This document shows, one piece after another, positions 13,301 through 24,924 of a stretch of 64,000 nt of DNA. The notes under the pieces are model-generated. The model did no database searches and was not told where the DNA came from. It saw nothing but the letters and a program-made list of their open reading frames with translations. Origin of the DNA: Chrysogorgia sp. JL179-B06 (lineage: Eukaryota; Cnidaria; Anthozoa; Scleralcyonacea; Chrysogorgiidae). Each line of letters begins with the position of its first letter. The stretch's first letter is position 1. The stretch is taken from positions 239,501 to 303,500 of the forward strand of contig JAYKKM010000414.1 in the NCBI GenBank assembly GCA_035772405.1, given 5' to 3'. The position numbers and the translations under genes are program-made.

Positions 13301-16009
13301 CACATGTACGCATTGCGTACCTATTTTTACTCCAGTTATGTATTCATTTGTCGTGATTACGATACTTACCTGTTGTTGTAACATTAGATATTGGTCGATG
13401 TTTGGAAATCCGTTCTCTTGGATCAGCGTCTTTAATCTCGTCAACTCAGCTAACTTTTCATCTTGTTGACGACGCAGTTTCTTTAGCTCTTCATTTTCCG
13501 CCTAAAAGAATTACGCCCAGGATCATTTATTTATTTATTTATCAGGTATGTCTTCTAGTTCTTGAGGGATACAAACAACAAGCGAATTCCGTGACTCGAA
13601 AAATGGTCACCAGCGAGATTGTGCCGAGAGCGTGCTGTTACATCACCCTGAGACTTATCCTTAGCTCTGATGATTGGCTCCAGGGGCGAAACTAGCCCTT
13701 TTTCGTTCGGGGGGTGTACGGTAAAATTGCCCTGCTAAAATCTTTGGTGCCCTGCAGCTCCGTAGGTAAATGGAAGTCTGCCTCAAACTACATGTATTTG
13801 AACTAAATTCCTATTGTCAGTCTGGTATGTGATGGCAAACTGGCAATTGGCAATACATACACTAGAGTTAAAAATAGATATTAATTTATATCAAGACCAC
13901 GAAAATAGGCATTCAGCCGTCTCCAACGAGGATGACACAACTACAGCCCGCGCGTTTCCGGTTTCCTAAAGCACAGTACGCATGAACAGCTGCACAAGCG
14001 CTGCGTGCGTGGACTAAGGTCACTTTAGTTAATTCGTATAACATACAGAATTGATAATAATAATAATATTTAATCAGGAAACTTTTTCATATTACATGAT
14101 TTTCAAAAAGGACCTGATCATCGATCGTGCATAAAACTGATAAAAGTATAATCGTCATGCATCTAGAAAATCTAGGCCAAACATGGCGTCCGCTAAAATT
14201 TATATACGAGTGATGAAAACAATTGGCCCGAAAGTAATGGAAAATTGTTCAGTTTGACATTTTCGAATAAGAAAATGAATTCGCTTATGCCCATATCAAG
14301 TATATCTACACCAAATTTGAAGCAAAGTAATTACAATCTCGTTTTTCGTGAGCGATTGTTTATCACGTGCCATCGAGCTACTCTACATTTTGAATGGTGA
14401 GACTTCTACAAACAAAAAGATGAAACTATCTGAAAATTTGGAACAATGTTTTATAAGACTTTTTTACGTTAAAGAAGTTGTTTATGCATGGTTGATACTA
14501 AAATAATTAGATCCGAGTTGTCTATAAGTTATCTATGATTGGATAACGCTACTATAGTGGTCTATCACCATTCACCAATAGACCACTAGTAGCTCAGCCA
14601 ATCAGAATGCCGAATTTGTAATAGACCACTAGTTGGTTGACACTAAGAACTAATAGCCAACTCGGCGCTTCGCGTCTCGTTGGCTATGAGCGAATGGTAT
14701 AATTGTTACATTCAATATACTATTGAAGAACATCTTCATTCGATAATACCTGCAGAATGTTCAACGTCTTCGAGAGATGCTCGAGTTGCTCTCGTCTTGT
14801 TTTTTGATCCGAAAGAACGTCTAATTTTTCTCGTCTTTCTCGTTCGACCACTTCTCTGGCTGAGATCAACGCAGAGTCCACGTCACGCTTTCTTGTCTGT
14901 TCGCTGGCCTGGTACTGACCGATCATTTCTTCGTAATGTTTCAAGTTTTGCTTCAGAGTGAGGACTTGCTCCCGTAACTCTTCTTTTGGCTTGTCTTCGG
15001 CTTGTTTTTTATCCGAAAAGCAATTGTTGATAGGCTATTAACCAATAAAAATCCAGATAAGTAAGAATGTATAATAATACCTATTACAATATGTATATTT
15101 ATAGATCTGAAGTAGTAAACAAGAACTCTTGCTCCTTAGCGAAGTAAGCTGCTGACAGTATACGACTGGTCTAAGAGTAATCTGTTCAAGTTGAACTCTG
15201 GCAAATCTAAAGAACTCCTGATCAATTTCTCTAAGACACAAGCCGACCCCTTCTCCGCCATCACTATAGTGGGTAGTTCTATTGAGTGTGAGTTAAGTGT
15301 GAAGTGTTAGGCTTAAAGTGCCACTACGATGAAAATTCATCCCCGTCTTTTAGATTTTCTTTAGCATAGAATAGTATTTCAGGGTCGAAAGGGATCTTCG
15401 ATGTAAAAAAAACTAAAAAAATGGTATTTTGAAGTAAGTATTTTGAGTTCTGAAATCACTATTATTTAGGCTACCATTACTAAAAACGTGTTCCATGTGA
15501 GCCCGCAATTTCAAAAGGTAATATTATTTATGACGTCAGATTCTCAATGCTACGCCTGAATTTCAGTCGAGGTTACTTGTTTTCTTGTTTTTTTCGAGAA
15601 GTAGATGAAATGTTCAGCCTTTCAGATGAAGAATTTGAATAAACGACTTTGATTTCTTGAAGAATTAGCCACGTGGAGTCTTCGCATTGAGAATCTGACG
15701 TCACTTCGTTACGCTGGTCAAGAACATGAACGATTAATGGCGGACATAACAACTCCAGATTCGGAGTAAGAAAAATAATACTTGCCATCGTCTAATCACA
15801 AAACGGTTTCGACCGAGTAATATTTAGCAGCTCTGCTTTATAAATACGTAAAAATATCGATAGGTAAAAATTTGATCGTAGTGGCACTTTAACTATCAAC
15901 AATAAGCTAACTTGGAATAGCCATATAATTGAAGCATTTTCTTGTATTTCCTTATAGTAAATCTATCTATCCATCCCATCCTGCCTGCCTGCCTATCTAC
16001 CTACCTAAC

Positions 16010-16097
<88 letters not shown>

Positions 16098-16310
16098 CGT
16101 CCGTCCGTCCGCCCGCCCGTCCGTCCGTCCGTCCGTCCGTCCGTCCGTCCGTCCGTCCGTCCGTCCGTCCGTCCGTCCGTCCGTCCGTCCGTCCGTCCGT
16201 CCGTCCGTCCGTCCGTCCGTCCGTCCGTCCGTCCGTCCGTCCGTCCGTCCGTCCGTCCGTCCGTCCGTCCGTCCGTCCGTCCGTCCGTCCGTCCGTCCGT
16301 CCGTCCGTCC

Positions 16311-16362
<52 letters not shown>

Positions 16363-16420
16363 GCCCATTCTGTCCGCCCATTCTGTCCGCCCATTCTGTC
16401 CGCCCATTCTGTCCGCCCAT

Positions 16421-16470
<50 letters not shown>

Positions 16471-17096
16471 AATCTATATATCTATCTATTTGATTGAAAC
16501 TTGACTTTATCTGCTCTATGTACAACATATGAAATATTGGTGACGTCAGTGAAAGCGATCTACTTCCTATTACATAATACTTCCTATTACGTAATACTAG
16601 CCTATTACGTTTCAATCTCTACGCCAGACATCCTTTACCAGAAGTCATACTGACCTTTTGACTTTTAGATGTTTCTCTTTCATCTCGCTCGTTGGGTTCA
16701 AATCTTGGTAGACTCTCGCCGGTGTCCTCGGTCGGTTCGCCTTCGGCATTGCTTCGTGTATTGTCGCCTGCATTCGGCACAAACGCAGCACCATCTTGTT
16801 TGGGGATGTAAGGGACGGCCTTGACGTTAAGGGATAATTTTCCAATTGCTGGCAGTGACGACTCTTCTTGATCCTTGTCTTCCCCGTTTTCCTCTTGTTC
16901 CCCGTTCTGCTGCTGTAATTCTTTGATTTTCTCGCACTTTTCTGGTACCGGCATGTTGTCTGGTTCCTCGTTCAATGCTACTCTATCCTCCATTGTCTTC
17001 TCACCCGGTCTTTGCATGACATAGCTGTTTCGTGTCTTCGAAATTATCTTGCTTTTGTAAACATCAGGGGTTTGCCATTGTTTTTGAAGTAACGAT
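7373..17096 (-). CDS. UBAN coiled-coil adaptor with C-terminal CCHC zinc finger (NEMO/optineurin/TNIP type), 5' end unresolved
   Basis: Seven minus-strand exons can be joined with matching phases: 17096-16639 (or 16655), 15000 (or 14989)-14750, 13501-13370, 12480-12355, 11240-10956, 9434-9193 and 7838-7373 (TAG). About 650 residues are visible. Exon 1 is acidic and low complexity; exons 2-4 are heptad-rich coiled coil; exon 4 carries DDFVTERKERERL, the signature of the ubiquitin-binding UBAN motif and closest in feel to TNIP proteins; exons 5-7 are Pro/Ser/Asn-rich linker; the last 25 residues form C-x2-C-x12-H-x3-C, the spacing of the NEMO and optineurin zinc finger. Known family members bind linear or K63 ubiquitin chains and tune NF-kB signalling or autophagy; the same role here is inferred. 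The junction between exons 1 and 2 has two equally good solutions, and the first exon begins in mid-codon (phase 2), so one or more 5' exons are missing. Which of the three subfamilies it belongs to cannot be settled by eye. Confidence 0.82.
7971..9093. mobile_element. TA-flanked terminal-inverted-repeat element (pogo/Tigger-like), interrupted
   Basis: The left end CAGTCGACTCCCGATAACTT after TA, and the right end AAGTTATCGGGAGTCGATTG before TA, form near-perfect terminal repeats. Further copies of TAACTCGAACC words follow inside, typical of pogo-like ends. No transposase frame survives. It lies in the last intron of the UBAN gene and has another element inserted at 8384-9026. Confidence 0.8.
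8384..9026. mobile_element. Second element nested in the TA-flanked transposon
   Basis: Ends CAGGTCCGTCGCGA and TCGCGACGGCCCTG are inverted repeats with one mismatch. The interior is G-rich (repeated GGGGGGT runs) and contains no coding frame. Confidence 0.65.
9500..10880. repeat. TTCATC/TTCACTTCATC minisatellite, 1.4 kb
   Basis: Built from six-base CTTCAT and longer CTTCACTTCATCTAAA variants; a pure CTTCAT run occupies about 9805-9905, and an ATTTC pentamer run ends the array at 10843-10878. Open frames in it are Ser/His/Phe-rich artefacts. It sits in the intron between exons 10956-11240 and 9193-9434 of the UBAN gene. Confidence 0.95.
11389..12310 (-). mobile_element. 5'-truncated Penelope-like retroelement with GIY-YIG endonuclease
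   Basis: A minus-strand frame (12264-11797) encodes a Cys-rich segment (CGRFRCYICPF, CISCDKC) and the GIY-YIG signature IYIGETGRRLSDRFAEHLRS, typical of the C-terminus of Penelope-like elements. The reverse transcriptase is absent. The insertion is bounded by a 14-bp direct repeat, AGTTAAAGGTATAT, at 11375-11388 and 12311-12324, read as a target-site duplication. The non-coding 3' part contains a hammerhead-like core at 11430-11475. It lies wholly in an intron of the UBAN gene, same strand. Confidence 0.88.
11430..11475 (-). ncRNA. Hammerhead-ribozyme-like core in the Penelope 3' region
   Basis: On the minus strand the order is TACT, CTGATGA, a short GGG/CTC stem, CGAAAC, GTC, AGTA. CTGATGA and GAAA are the invariant core, GTC is the cleavage triplet, and TACT pairs with AGTA as stem I. 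Stem III is minimal, as in the hammerheads known from Penelope-like elements. Confidence 0.65.
12750..13345 (+). repeat. Dispersed repeat of about 590 bp, copy 1
   Basis: From ACACGTACTATACGAATTTG through ACGCATTGCGTACCTATTTT it is close to 37185-37765, same orientation, with scattered substitutions. It begins with the dispersed CTATACGAATTTG word and contains CGACATTTTTGGCCAGGCGC. It is intronic here (UBAN gene) and in CHID1. Confidence 0.85.
14510..14700. mobile_element. Small inverted-repeat element around TAGTGGTCTAT
   Basis: TAGTGGTCTATCACC and two ATAGACCACTAGT words occur within 100 bp, with the AATCAGAATGC word. A related AATCAGAATGC copy is in 24650-24910. Ends not defined. Confidence 0.5.
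15313..15892. mobile_element. TTAA-flanked inverted-repeat element
   Basis: Ends are TTAA-AGTGCCACTACGAT and ATCGTAGTGGCACT-TTAA, perfect over 18 bp. An inner inverted pair carries GACGTCAGATTCTCAATGC. piggyBac-type non-autonomous element in a UBAN-gene intron. Confidence 0.85.
15965..16485. repeat. CTGT/CCGT compound microsatellite
   Basis: Order on the plus strand: CTGT run (about 16010-16092), CCGT run with one CCGCCCGCC irregularity (about 16093-16312), CTGT run to 16361, five 13-bp CCCATTCTGTCCG units, then CTGT again. All six frames stay open, so the large frames here are artefacts. Confidence 0.97.
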
Positions 17097-17201
17097 CTGC
17101 AAAAGAACCGAACCAAGCAATTTTTAGGAGAATGTTCACCTAGTGTCATTCATACCTTGATAATAACAATTCTTGGCTAAAAATTGTTTCATAACAATGA
17201 T

Positions 17202-17400
17202 TAACTCTTTCCTGTCCGGCTGAAAAACATCCAAAATTGAACCACCCTTTGTTCTATTGATATCTCTGGAAATAACCATAACTGTTGCGAAAGCTATACA
17301 TTTTCTGAATGCCCAATCAACCGGCTTCTGCTATTGCTTTTAAATTTCCCGAACAACACACATTATGTTAATACAAATTAGCATTATAATTTTTTTTTAA
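17202..17400 (-). mobile_element. Partial copy of the TTAACTCTTTCC element
   Basis: Begins TTAACTCTTTCCTG and matches, in reverse complement, 40395-40547 (GCCGGTT, TGTATAGCTTTCGC, GATATCAATAGAAC, TTTTCAGCC). Only one end is present. Confidence 0.75.
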
Positions 17401-17401
17401 A

Positions 17402-18337
17402 TGCCAAAAAGTATACAAATTTGATTCAGTGCTTTAATTAACTCTGCATTAAGTTGAATTAGAAGATATCAAATTTGATAAAGTCATTATAGAATCAAAA
17501 TTAAATAGAGAAATTGAAATGTGCACGAATAGAGGAATAAGTTTATTATGAAAGGAAAAGGAAATGTCAGATTCTCGACGCATTTAAATGAGATGCAGAA
17601 ACTGAACAACAGCCTTGGGGAAAAATATCCAACATGTTCAACGCGCCAAGATTCCACAAACTAAGGGAAAAGTTAAAAGCATTCTACTCGAATCAAGACA
17701 CCCTTGAAAAACGGGAATAAGCAAATATATATCTGTATCACAGTGCAATAAAGATGAAACCATCGACGACAATGGTAAACCAGCGAGATAACAATATTCA
17801 ATAACAACAAAGGGAATGTCCCAGATGTATTTGGCACTGTTTTGACGGATAAGCCAATTTACACAACAAAGAACAAAGTTAGAATTAACAATAAGAATTA
17901 AGATAAACAAGATATCGTCGAAGTAGAACCTGATCATATCAACAACAAAGGCATTCGCGTATACTATAGAACGAAGAGAAAGTAACAAATCGCTGAAGGA
18001 GCAGAAGGATTCAAGTCATCAATACATACGGAGAAAACATCCATGCCGAAACAAGGTAATATTTGGCATTTAGACTCGGTGAATCAGATGAAGAAAGCTA
18101 TGGGTAAATTAGGAGTGTCGAACCATATACAACAAAACAACATAATATTCAAGATGAAGTCGGTACTATACTACTTTCACTGTAACCAAGGTCGATTTTA
18201 GACATTTGAGATCTCTTCCTTTGTGAGTTAACTCGTAGGATGCGAACAACGATAAACGATTGCAATCAAAATAACAAATATATTAGAACCTCATACTCCA
18301 AGATCGTTAAACCCGAGAATTTCTAATAGGAAGAACC
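17402..18337. other. Gene-poor stretch with one unassigned open frame
   Basis: A minus-strand frame at 17988-17638 (116 codons) is rich in hydrophobic residues and could suggest membrane helices, but it has a stop just upstream, no splice partners and no family signature. I make no gene call. Confidence 0.4.
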
Positions 18338-18610
18338 ACATTGACTAGCTGTTGTGGTCCAGTGGTTACCACATATGTCTATGAGCTGGGAGACACAGGT
18401 TCAAATCCTTGGTCGGACCTCCGCTCAGGGTCTTAAAAATAATTGAGGAGAAAGTGCTGCCTTTGCAATAATACCAGCAAATGATAAGACTTTCGGGTCT
18501 TCTCGGATAACAACCTTAAATCGTAGGCCCTCGGAACCCCTATAATTCGGCTTCTAGCCTGTTGGGGTATTCCGTTCACCTAAAAGAGTGATAAATCTAA
18601 TAAACTAAAC
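18338..18610 (+). mobile_element. tRNA-derived SINE
   Basis: A-box-like GTGGTCCAGTGGTTACCAC and B-box GGTTCAAATCC head is followed by a body with CCGCTCAGGG, ATAAGACTTTCGGGTCTTCT and GTAGGCCCTCGGAACCCC, ending AATAAACTAAAC. The T-stem is too degraded for a functional tRNA. Confidence 0.7.
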
Positions 18611-18959
18611 TAAAATTGCATCCTCAATCCAACGTAGCGGCTCTTCTAACCATTACAACAGCTCCACTATTATCAACAATCAAGAAAACAAACAAACAAA
18701 CAGAATCAAGGCATAGTTACCTCAAACGAAGTTCTAAATTTAAGGTCTGAATATTAGATCTCTTAAGAGACATGGAAATTTATTTCAAGTCAGAGAATTT
18801 AGGCTTGAAACCAAACCTGGTGTGTTATAGTTATAGCAATCTATGAATCTGCATGGTTGAACACAACGGTGCACTAACGCTGAAGGAGTTGGGTTGTAGG
18901 GAATCTACTATAACTGTTTAGATTAGATCGTTTGCATGAAGCAAGTGTTGAGAAGTCTT

Positions 18960-20170
18960 TCTTCAATTTCTGAAGACAATATTCGCCAATTGTGGTTACA
19001 ACTTCAGTATAAGAAGATTAAATCCTTCACCATCTGCTCTGTCTACAGACCTCCAGACTCTAGATTGTCCCTTATAAACAGCTGATTTGATTCCGCTTTT
19101 AAAACTATATAATTTATATATATACTAAGACACTTTGATTAAATCATCCGATCTTCATTCTTGCTGATCTGAACTACAACATACTGAGAACATATGTTCT
19201 GCAGAACTAAGCCTTAATCAGATTATCGAAACTCCAACAAGGATCACGTACACTGTGTCACCGACCATTGTACACCGACTTCATAAACGTTAATACATGT
19301 CATTCTTGTTTCTATCACTTATCTTGTAAAATCAAGTGGTGTTGTGGATATATCAATAAGTGCTCACTACCCGGTTTTATAATTTATAGTTTGTTAAGCT
19401 TTGCCAGAGAATACAATACAATTTATAACATACAAAAACAAGCTAACAATAGACAGTGGGACACCACAACAGCTTTCGCCAATTACTGTGGGCCTAGAAT
19501 TAAAACTCAAGAGTCCTAAACCTCTGCCAACTGTGGTTGATGTGTCGTGATACTTTCCCAAGACATGATCCAACAACTATTTCACTATACTTACCTCAAA
19601 TATACAATGTCGATGATCAACTGATTTTATTTAACAATATTTTTGGGCCGCTTCTTAAGAGACATGCACCCATAAGGGAAAGCAAGGTTAAAATCCGTCC
19701 AACTCCTTTCGTATGTCGCGAAACAAAAGAGGATTTGAAAGTAAGATATTAAAAGTGTTGTGCTGCGTATAGGCAGTGTAGAAATACAAATGGATCTAAA
19801 GGTTGGTTTACTGCCAAAATATTGTGTAGGAGACCTAATTACCTCAAAAGGATAGCCAGTTGGTGTTGTACAAATTCATCATTGATAAATAAATCAAATG
19901 TCTTGTATTTGTAACAGCACAACTTATGAACACTCCAACAGAAATTGAGCGTCCTGGCAGGGGAAACTTATACATTCTGTATTTTTAGCAAGGTTTAGGC
20001 GTTATTTTGGATTCAAACTTGAAGTTTGATGAACATATTGATAAATTGGTATCTTCGTGTATGTCCAAACTAGTCAATAAACAGGCTTCGCCACGTTTTC
20101 GTCTAGAAACTCTGACTTATTCGTTGTTCTTCGGTCTGGGCAAACACTGTCGAAACTGTAAAACTTCAGT
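18960..20170 (+). pseudogene. Decayed LINE (CR1/Jockey-like) endonuclease and reverse transcriptase remnants
   Basis: With frameshifts and stops, plus-strand translations include ICSVYRPPDSRLSL and ILADLNYNIL (endonuclease), IIETPTRITY, KRHAPIRESKVKIRPTPF (linker before the RT) and LGVILDSNLKFDEHIDKLVS (C-terminal RT region). The central RT is deleted. No intact frame. Confidence 0.75.
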
Positions 20171-20654
20171 CTGTGTACTGAATTAGTTGTGACAAGTTTA
20201 TGCCATGATGGACATGCACAAACCTAACTTAACTTAACTGATGCTCTATAGATGTAGGTTGCTTTGGTTGTCAGGTTAGGTCATGGGAGTTTAAAAGAGT
20301 TATTTATAATGACTGGGATGATGTGGTCTGGAGAACTCATGTGTAAATTGACATCCATGCATAAATGAACGAGCAAGAAGCTCCTTTCCCGCCATTACTC
20401 AGCACCTTTGCTCTCTGTATTCGACGTAGATAGGACCTGTACCTGCAGGTCAATCGCAAGGAATTGTCCCAGGCTGTCACAGGGACTAAGACGCCACATA
20501 CGACATTGTACGTTTTCAATGTTGTCGGAGAGGTGCTTCGCGCCCCGTCCGATTGGGAAACTACTTTTATTTGTATTCTTGTTGTATTTTCTTGTTATTA
20601 TATTCTCTTTTGCTCTGAATTTTTGTAAACAAATAATTTTGTAGTTGACCCAAT

Positions 20655-20935
20655 AAAGTTTATATAAAAAAACGTTCGTTAAGGCCATGGGGATTTTTTG
20701 GTAAGTTTAAAAATCGGAGACGCTTCTCTTGCCGTTTGCGGTTATCGTTACCACCTGAGATGGGGAGGATGGCACAGACTTTCATATCTGAAACCAAATG
20801 GTTAGAGCTATTGAAATAGCGGGCTACAGGTTTGTCAACATCATTGTTCCTCACCGAACGAAGATGTTCAGCAAACCTGTCTGAAAGGCGTCGTCCAGTT
20901 TCACCGATATACATCTGTGTTGAATTTGTGGGGTT
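20655..20935 (-). pseudogene. Penelope-like GIY-YIG fragment
   Basis: Minus-strand frame with IYIGETGRRLSDRFAEHLRS and VCAILPISGGNDNRKRQEKR, close to the 11.8-12.1 kb copy but ending with a frame change. Upstream zinc and RT parts are lacking. Confidence 0.8.
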
Positions 20936-23900
20936 CAATCGGTTCAATAGCCACCCAAAGCAAGCGGGCCAGACTGTCCATGGCAGAATCACCGGAAAAT
21001 GTTTTAAGCAAAACAGCCTGATGTATACACATATAACGAATCCAGCAAAACGCAACGTTTTAGCCACACACGAACGCGTGCTTCATGCCAAAAATCCCGC
21101 GTCAACCACGCACGTTCGGTAAAACATCGCGTTTTCCGTGATTCCGTGATACATGTATTATTCTTCTATACCTATTTGTAATAATTGTAATCGTGATATA
21201 CCTAATTGTTCTATACCTGCTAATGTAACCCGGCTTTTTCAAATATTTTACAGGGGGCATCTTCGATGACCCTGGAATTTTAATGAATTTTTTTAAAGGT
21301 AAAAATACCTAGATCCGCCCCTGTTTTGCCATAAACGTGTTTCTGCTGCGTGGGGTGTGTAGAAATACAAATCGAAAACTCTAAAACAGGAGGCTGGCGT
21401 TTCACTCTCTCGAAAATTTCCCTCACGCGCATTTCTATTTGCTGGTTACTGTGGCAACGGGAATAGACAGTAACAATTAAATCTCTGATCATATACATGT
21501 AGTCTAGCAATTGCACCACAGACTCGAACAGTCTGGGGTTGCAACTATATCGTATAAACAGTGCAAATCGAACCTGAGATAAGGTTATATTAACTATAGA
21601 TAAGGTAATCTACACGACGCGTGGAAATGTGAATTCAATACGTTAATAATAATTTTGAGATGATACGTCTGTTACTGTCAGGCTGTCAGCTATCGACTGG
21701 TTCGAATACCAAAGTCTGTCTCAGCGTTTCGAACTCGGCAAATACAGCATTATCTAAGGTCGCATGTGACTCAATTTACTCTACAGCGTTATCTAAGGTC
21801 GCTTGTAACTCAATTTATACTCTTCTTCGAACAAAGGATATGCTCTTGATGGGTTTATTGGGTTCGCCTGCGCCCAGCGAATATGAAATACGACCGCATC
21901 ATAAATACGATAGCATTAACTTTCCCCGGGACAATAGGAGTATCATGCTACTGCTAGTCTATATAAATGTTGATTTTTCGCAGCTTTTGGTCAAAGAAGG
22001 TTTCCTTTTGGAAGAAATATTAAAAGCGTTTGTCTAGGGTTGTTGCATCGCACGTATATCGCCAGGGAAATAGCAACTGAACCAATACTTTCGTTGTTCA
22101 AAAGAGAGAATCTAATTTCAGTCATGTAATGACTGATTTATTGAACAGATGTGTTTCACATTTTGTTTGTCTAGTGTGTGCGATTCCACCATTTTCGAAA
22201 ACGATCCTCTCTAAAAGTCTCATTCCTTTTCGCCTTTCGTTGCAATATGCGTCCGATGTCTCGAGCATGTGAGATGATTTGTTTGAGTTGGCGAGCGCGT
22301 TCAGTTCATCAGCAAACAAGCTTGTAGACTGTAGTATTATATCGAAAGAAGCCAGGTTATAATGGCTCTTTCTTGATATGTGCATAACAAAATTGGAAAC
22401 GTAGTCAGTTTTAGGTTGTATAGTATCGAGGTTACCGGGAGGCGGTTAGTATCAGGATTATAAGAAAAGGGTTTTAGTTTTCGGGATGGGATTTGGGTTA
22501 ATAACATAATGGTTTCTATTTCTGTTGTTATAATATATCGAGAAAGATTAATCAACCAGATAACCAAGACGAAAGTCGTAGTTTTTAGCGCAAATGTACT
22601 TTCGCTTCGTCACCAAAGTGACTGCAATTTGATCACGAAGCCAAACAAGAACAGAACATGATATCGACAGAAGGCTCAAAGCGAAAGAACGTGCAACCTT
22701 TCTGTATTAAAGATTCACCTCACCTGGTATATATTGTCTGGAAGTCGTGGGAATTTATCGCCAAGTCCGTGGAGAACGAGTTGTAGTTATACTACGACGA
22801 AACAGTCGAGCAATGGATCCAGTTGCAGTGCGGAGCAGTTATGGCGAAGCCTCTAGACCAGGCGAATGGCAAGATGGACGATGATGAATCTGCCTGGCTG
22901 CGAACGATTGTTGGTTTCAGACGTCGTTCGTTTATTGTTTGCATGAAAGCGACATGGATATCAAGTTACAGTGAATATGTGATAGCTGGCCTGCGGGTTG
23001 TCGGAGATGAGCTATAAAAAAGCGCGAAGTTGCGCACAGTTTGTGTAATAATATATCGTATTTCTCACGGGATTATATAGACAATACATAGACTATCATC
23101 AAGCTCAAATCGTCAGAAAATGTTGCCGGACAGGCCTTCTGATTGCCGGCGACACGGACATTATGCCGGCGACACGGACACAGGTATTTTCATGACCCGT
23201 GAATAGGTTTATTCGGTGCTTCGTAAGTGCCTATGTGGCAGTCATTGTATTTAGTCTCATCGGAAAGAGATAGTACAATATCCTTTTTGCCTATTGTATC
23301 ACGAAATTGAACCGTGACGGTCGTGTACACGTTTATATCTGGCGATTTTCTCAGTTACTCAGTTTTTATGAGTCATCTCATCTCCTTAATATTCACCAGT
23401 CCTTATCGTTTAACTTTTGACCCAATTGGTTCAAATAACATCCCGTCAGACAATAACAATATCGACTTGATCGATAGCAGAAATTTAATATATGATATGG
23501 TAATATTCGACTCTATTTTAAAGTCATCATTACAAGCTCATACTGAGAGCTATTTATATACACAATTCCAAAGATTATGTCATCGTTACACATAAAGAGA
23601 ATCTAAAGAGAATCTGTTCATCGGTTTAACAGCTTTATTGGACACGTTTATGTGACATACTAATAAAAATACATAGATACAAGAAAAAATAAAAGACGGG
23701 CGCAACAGGGAGCTTGCGCGAACGGGACACGGTCCCATGCGAGGCCACGGTAGGAAAACATACATCATAAAAATACATGAAAGGGGCAATAATACATATA
23801 TACATAAAAGTTTAAGCCCGATGACAGGGGCAGTCGCGCACAAGCGACCATGTGCAGGACATGTCTATATCAAAAGTATTATTAAGTAAAGAAAAATATA

Positions 23901-24348
23901 AGTTATGGAAAGTATGTAATGGGGCTAACTTGCAAATAAAGTTCCAGGGTTTAACAATTCTGTTAAAATACGAAGCTTGGAAAGTACTGGTTTTACAAAT
24001 GGTGGGTTTTAAAGTTAAAGTTGGGATACGGTTGACCAGTTAAAAGGAAATGTGCCAGTAGATTGTCTCACAAAAAATAAGACTACAAAGGTAAAATGAC
24101 TGTCATGTTATAAGGTGAGAATAATAAACTAAAGAGGAGACTTCTTTGCTTGCTTGCCGGCCAGGGCGCATTCTTCAATTCAGGCTTTCTAAGGGGGGTA
24201 CATGGGAATTTTCTAACCCTTCGAGGAGGGTTGCTAAGCGTTGGTTATAGCGCGCATCATGGTGCCGACATTCAAGCAAAAGCTTCTTATGATTTCTCTG
24301 CAAGTTTCGTGTTTCTCTTTTAAATTTTCCAACAGTTTTTGTTTTTAA
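20936..24348. other. Gene-poor interval
   Basis: Small frames (for example 21660-22037 and 22823-23017) show no family resemblance. A 40-bp direct duplication lies at 21745-21825 (TTATCTAAGGTCGC words) and GCCGGCGACACGGACA is doubled at 23144-23181. A TATAAAAA word at 23013 has no gene behind it that I can support. Confidence 0.5.
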
Positions 24349-24519
24349 CAAATAGATTCCATTTTGTCGTTGTCTGTTCAGTTATAGAATTTGGACGTAC
24401 AGATGACGTCAGAACGAAGAAAAAAAGTGGCGTCGATGGGTCACTGATGTTCTTACCACGTTCTGACATCCTCTATACATCTATAACTGAACCGAAAACC
24501 GGAAAATGGAATCTATTTG
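24349..24519. mobile_element. Short inverted-repeat element, 171 bp
   Basis: CAAATAGATTCCATTTT at the left is the complement of AAAATGGAATCTATTTG at the right; inner arms share TTCAGTTATAGA and CAGAACG with a short loop. Confidence 0.8.
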
Positions 24520-24649
24520 TTTTATACAATAAAAATTGAAAACAAACCACTCAAAAGGATATTAGCTCTTTGGCGATTTCTGGGGCGTGATCTGGCGTGA
24601 TCTGGCGTGAATGATCTGACGTGTCCGTTCATCTGTCTTCTATTTAACA

Positions 24650-24910
24650 ATTAGACAACGAGTCCGAGTTTTCTATGAGCGAATAGTTAATGAAGGCGAA
24701 GCCTGAGTTGACTATTCGCTCATCGACAATGAGATCGAGTTGTCTAATTATTTTAGTAGAAATTTTCCAAAATATTATCCAAAAACTCATCTGAAACCTC
24801 CCCAAAACGAGAGTTTTCTGCCATTGTTTTGAGCGCGTTTCGCCATCATGATCTATCACGAATAGACAACGGTTGAGTAGCAAATCAGAATGCAGCTGAG
24901 CATTTGTAAT
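24650..24910. mobile_element. Inverted-repeat element around ACTATTCGCTCAT
   Basis: TTAGACAACGAGTCCGAG and ATGAGCGAATAGTTAA are inverted by TTGACTATTCGCTCATCG and GATCGAGTTGTCTAA. The right flank AAATCAGAATGCAG resembles 14600-14620. Confidence 0.6.
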
Positions 24911-24924
24911 GGCCATGGTCAGAT

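Noticed and set aside
15929..16504. Large overlapping frames of Cys/Leu/Ser, Arg/Pro/Ser or Arg/Thr/Asp on both strands
   Set aside because: They are translations of the CTGT/CCGT array, which is open in all frames.
17638..17988. 116-codon hydrophobic minus-strand frame as a receptor gene
   Set aside because: Isolated, stop codons just upstream, no family motif and no flanking exons.
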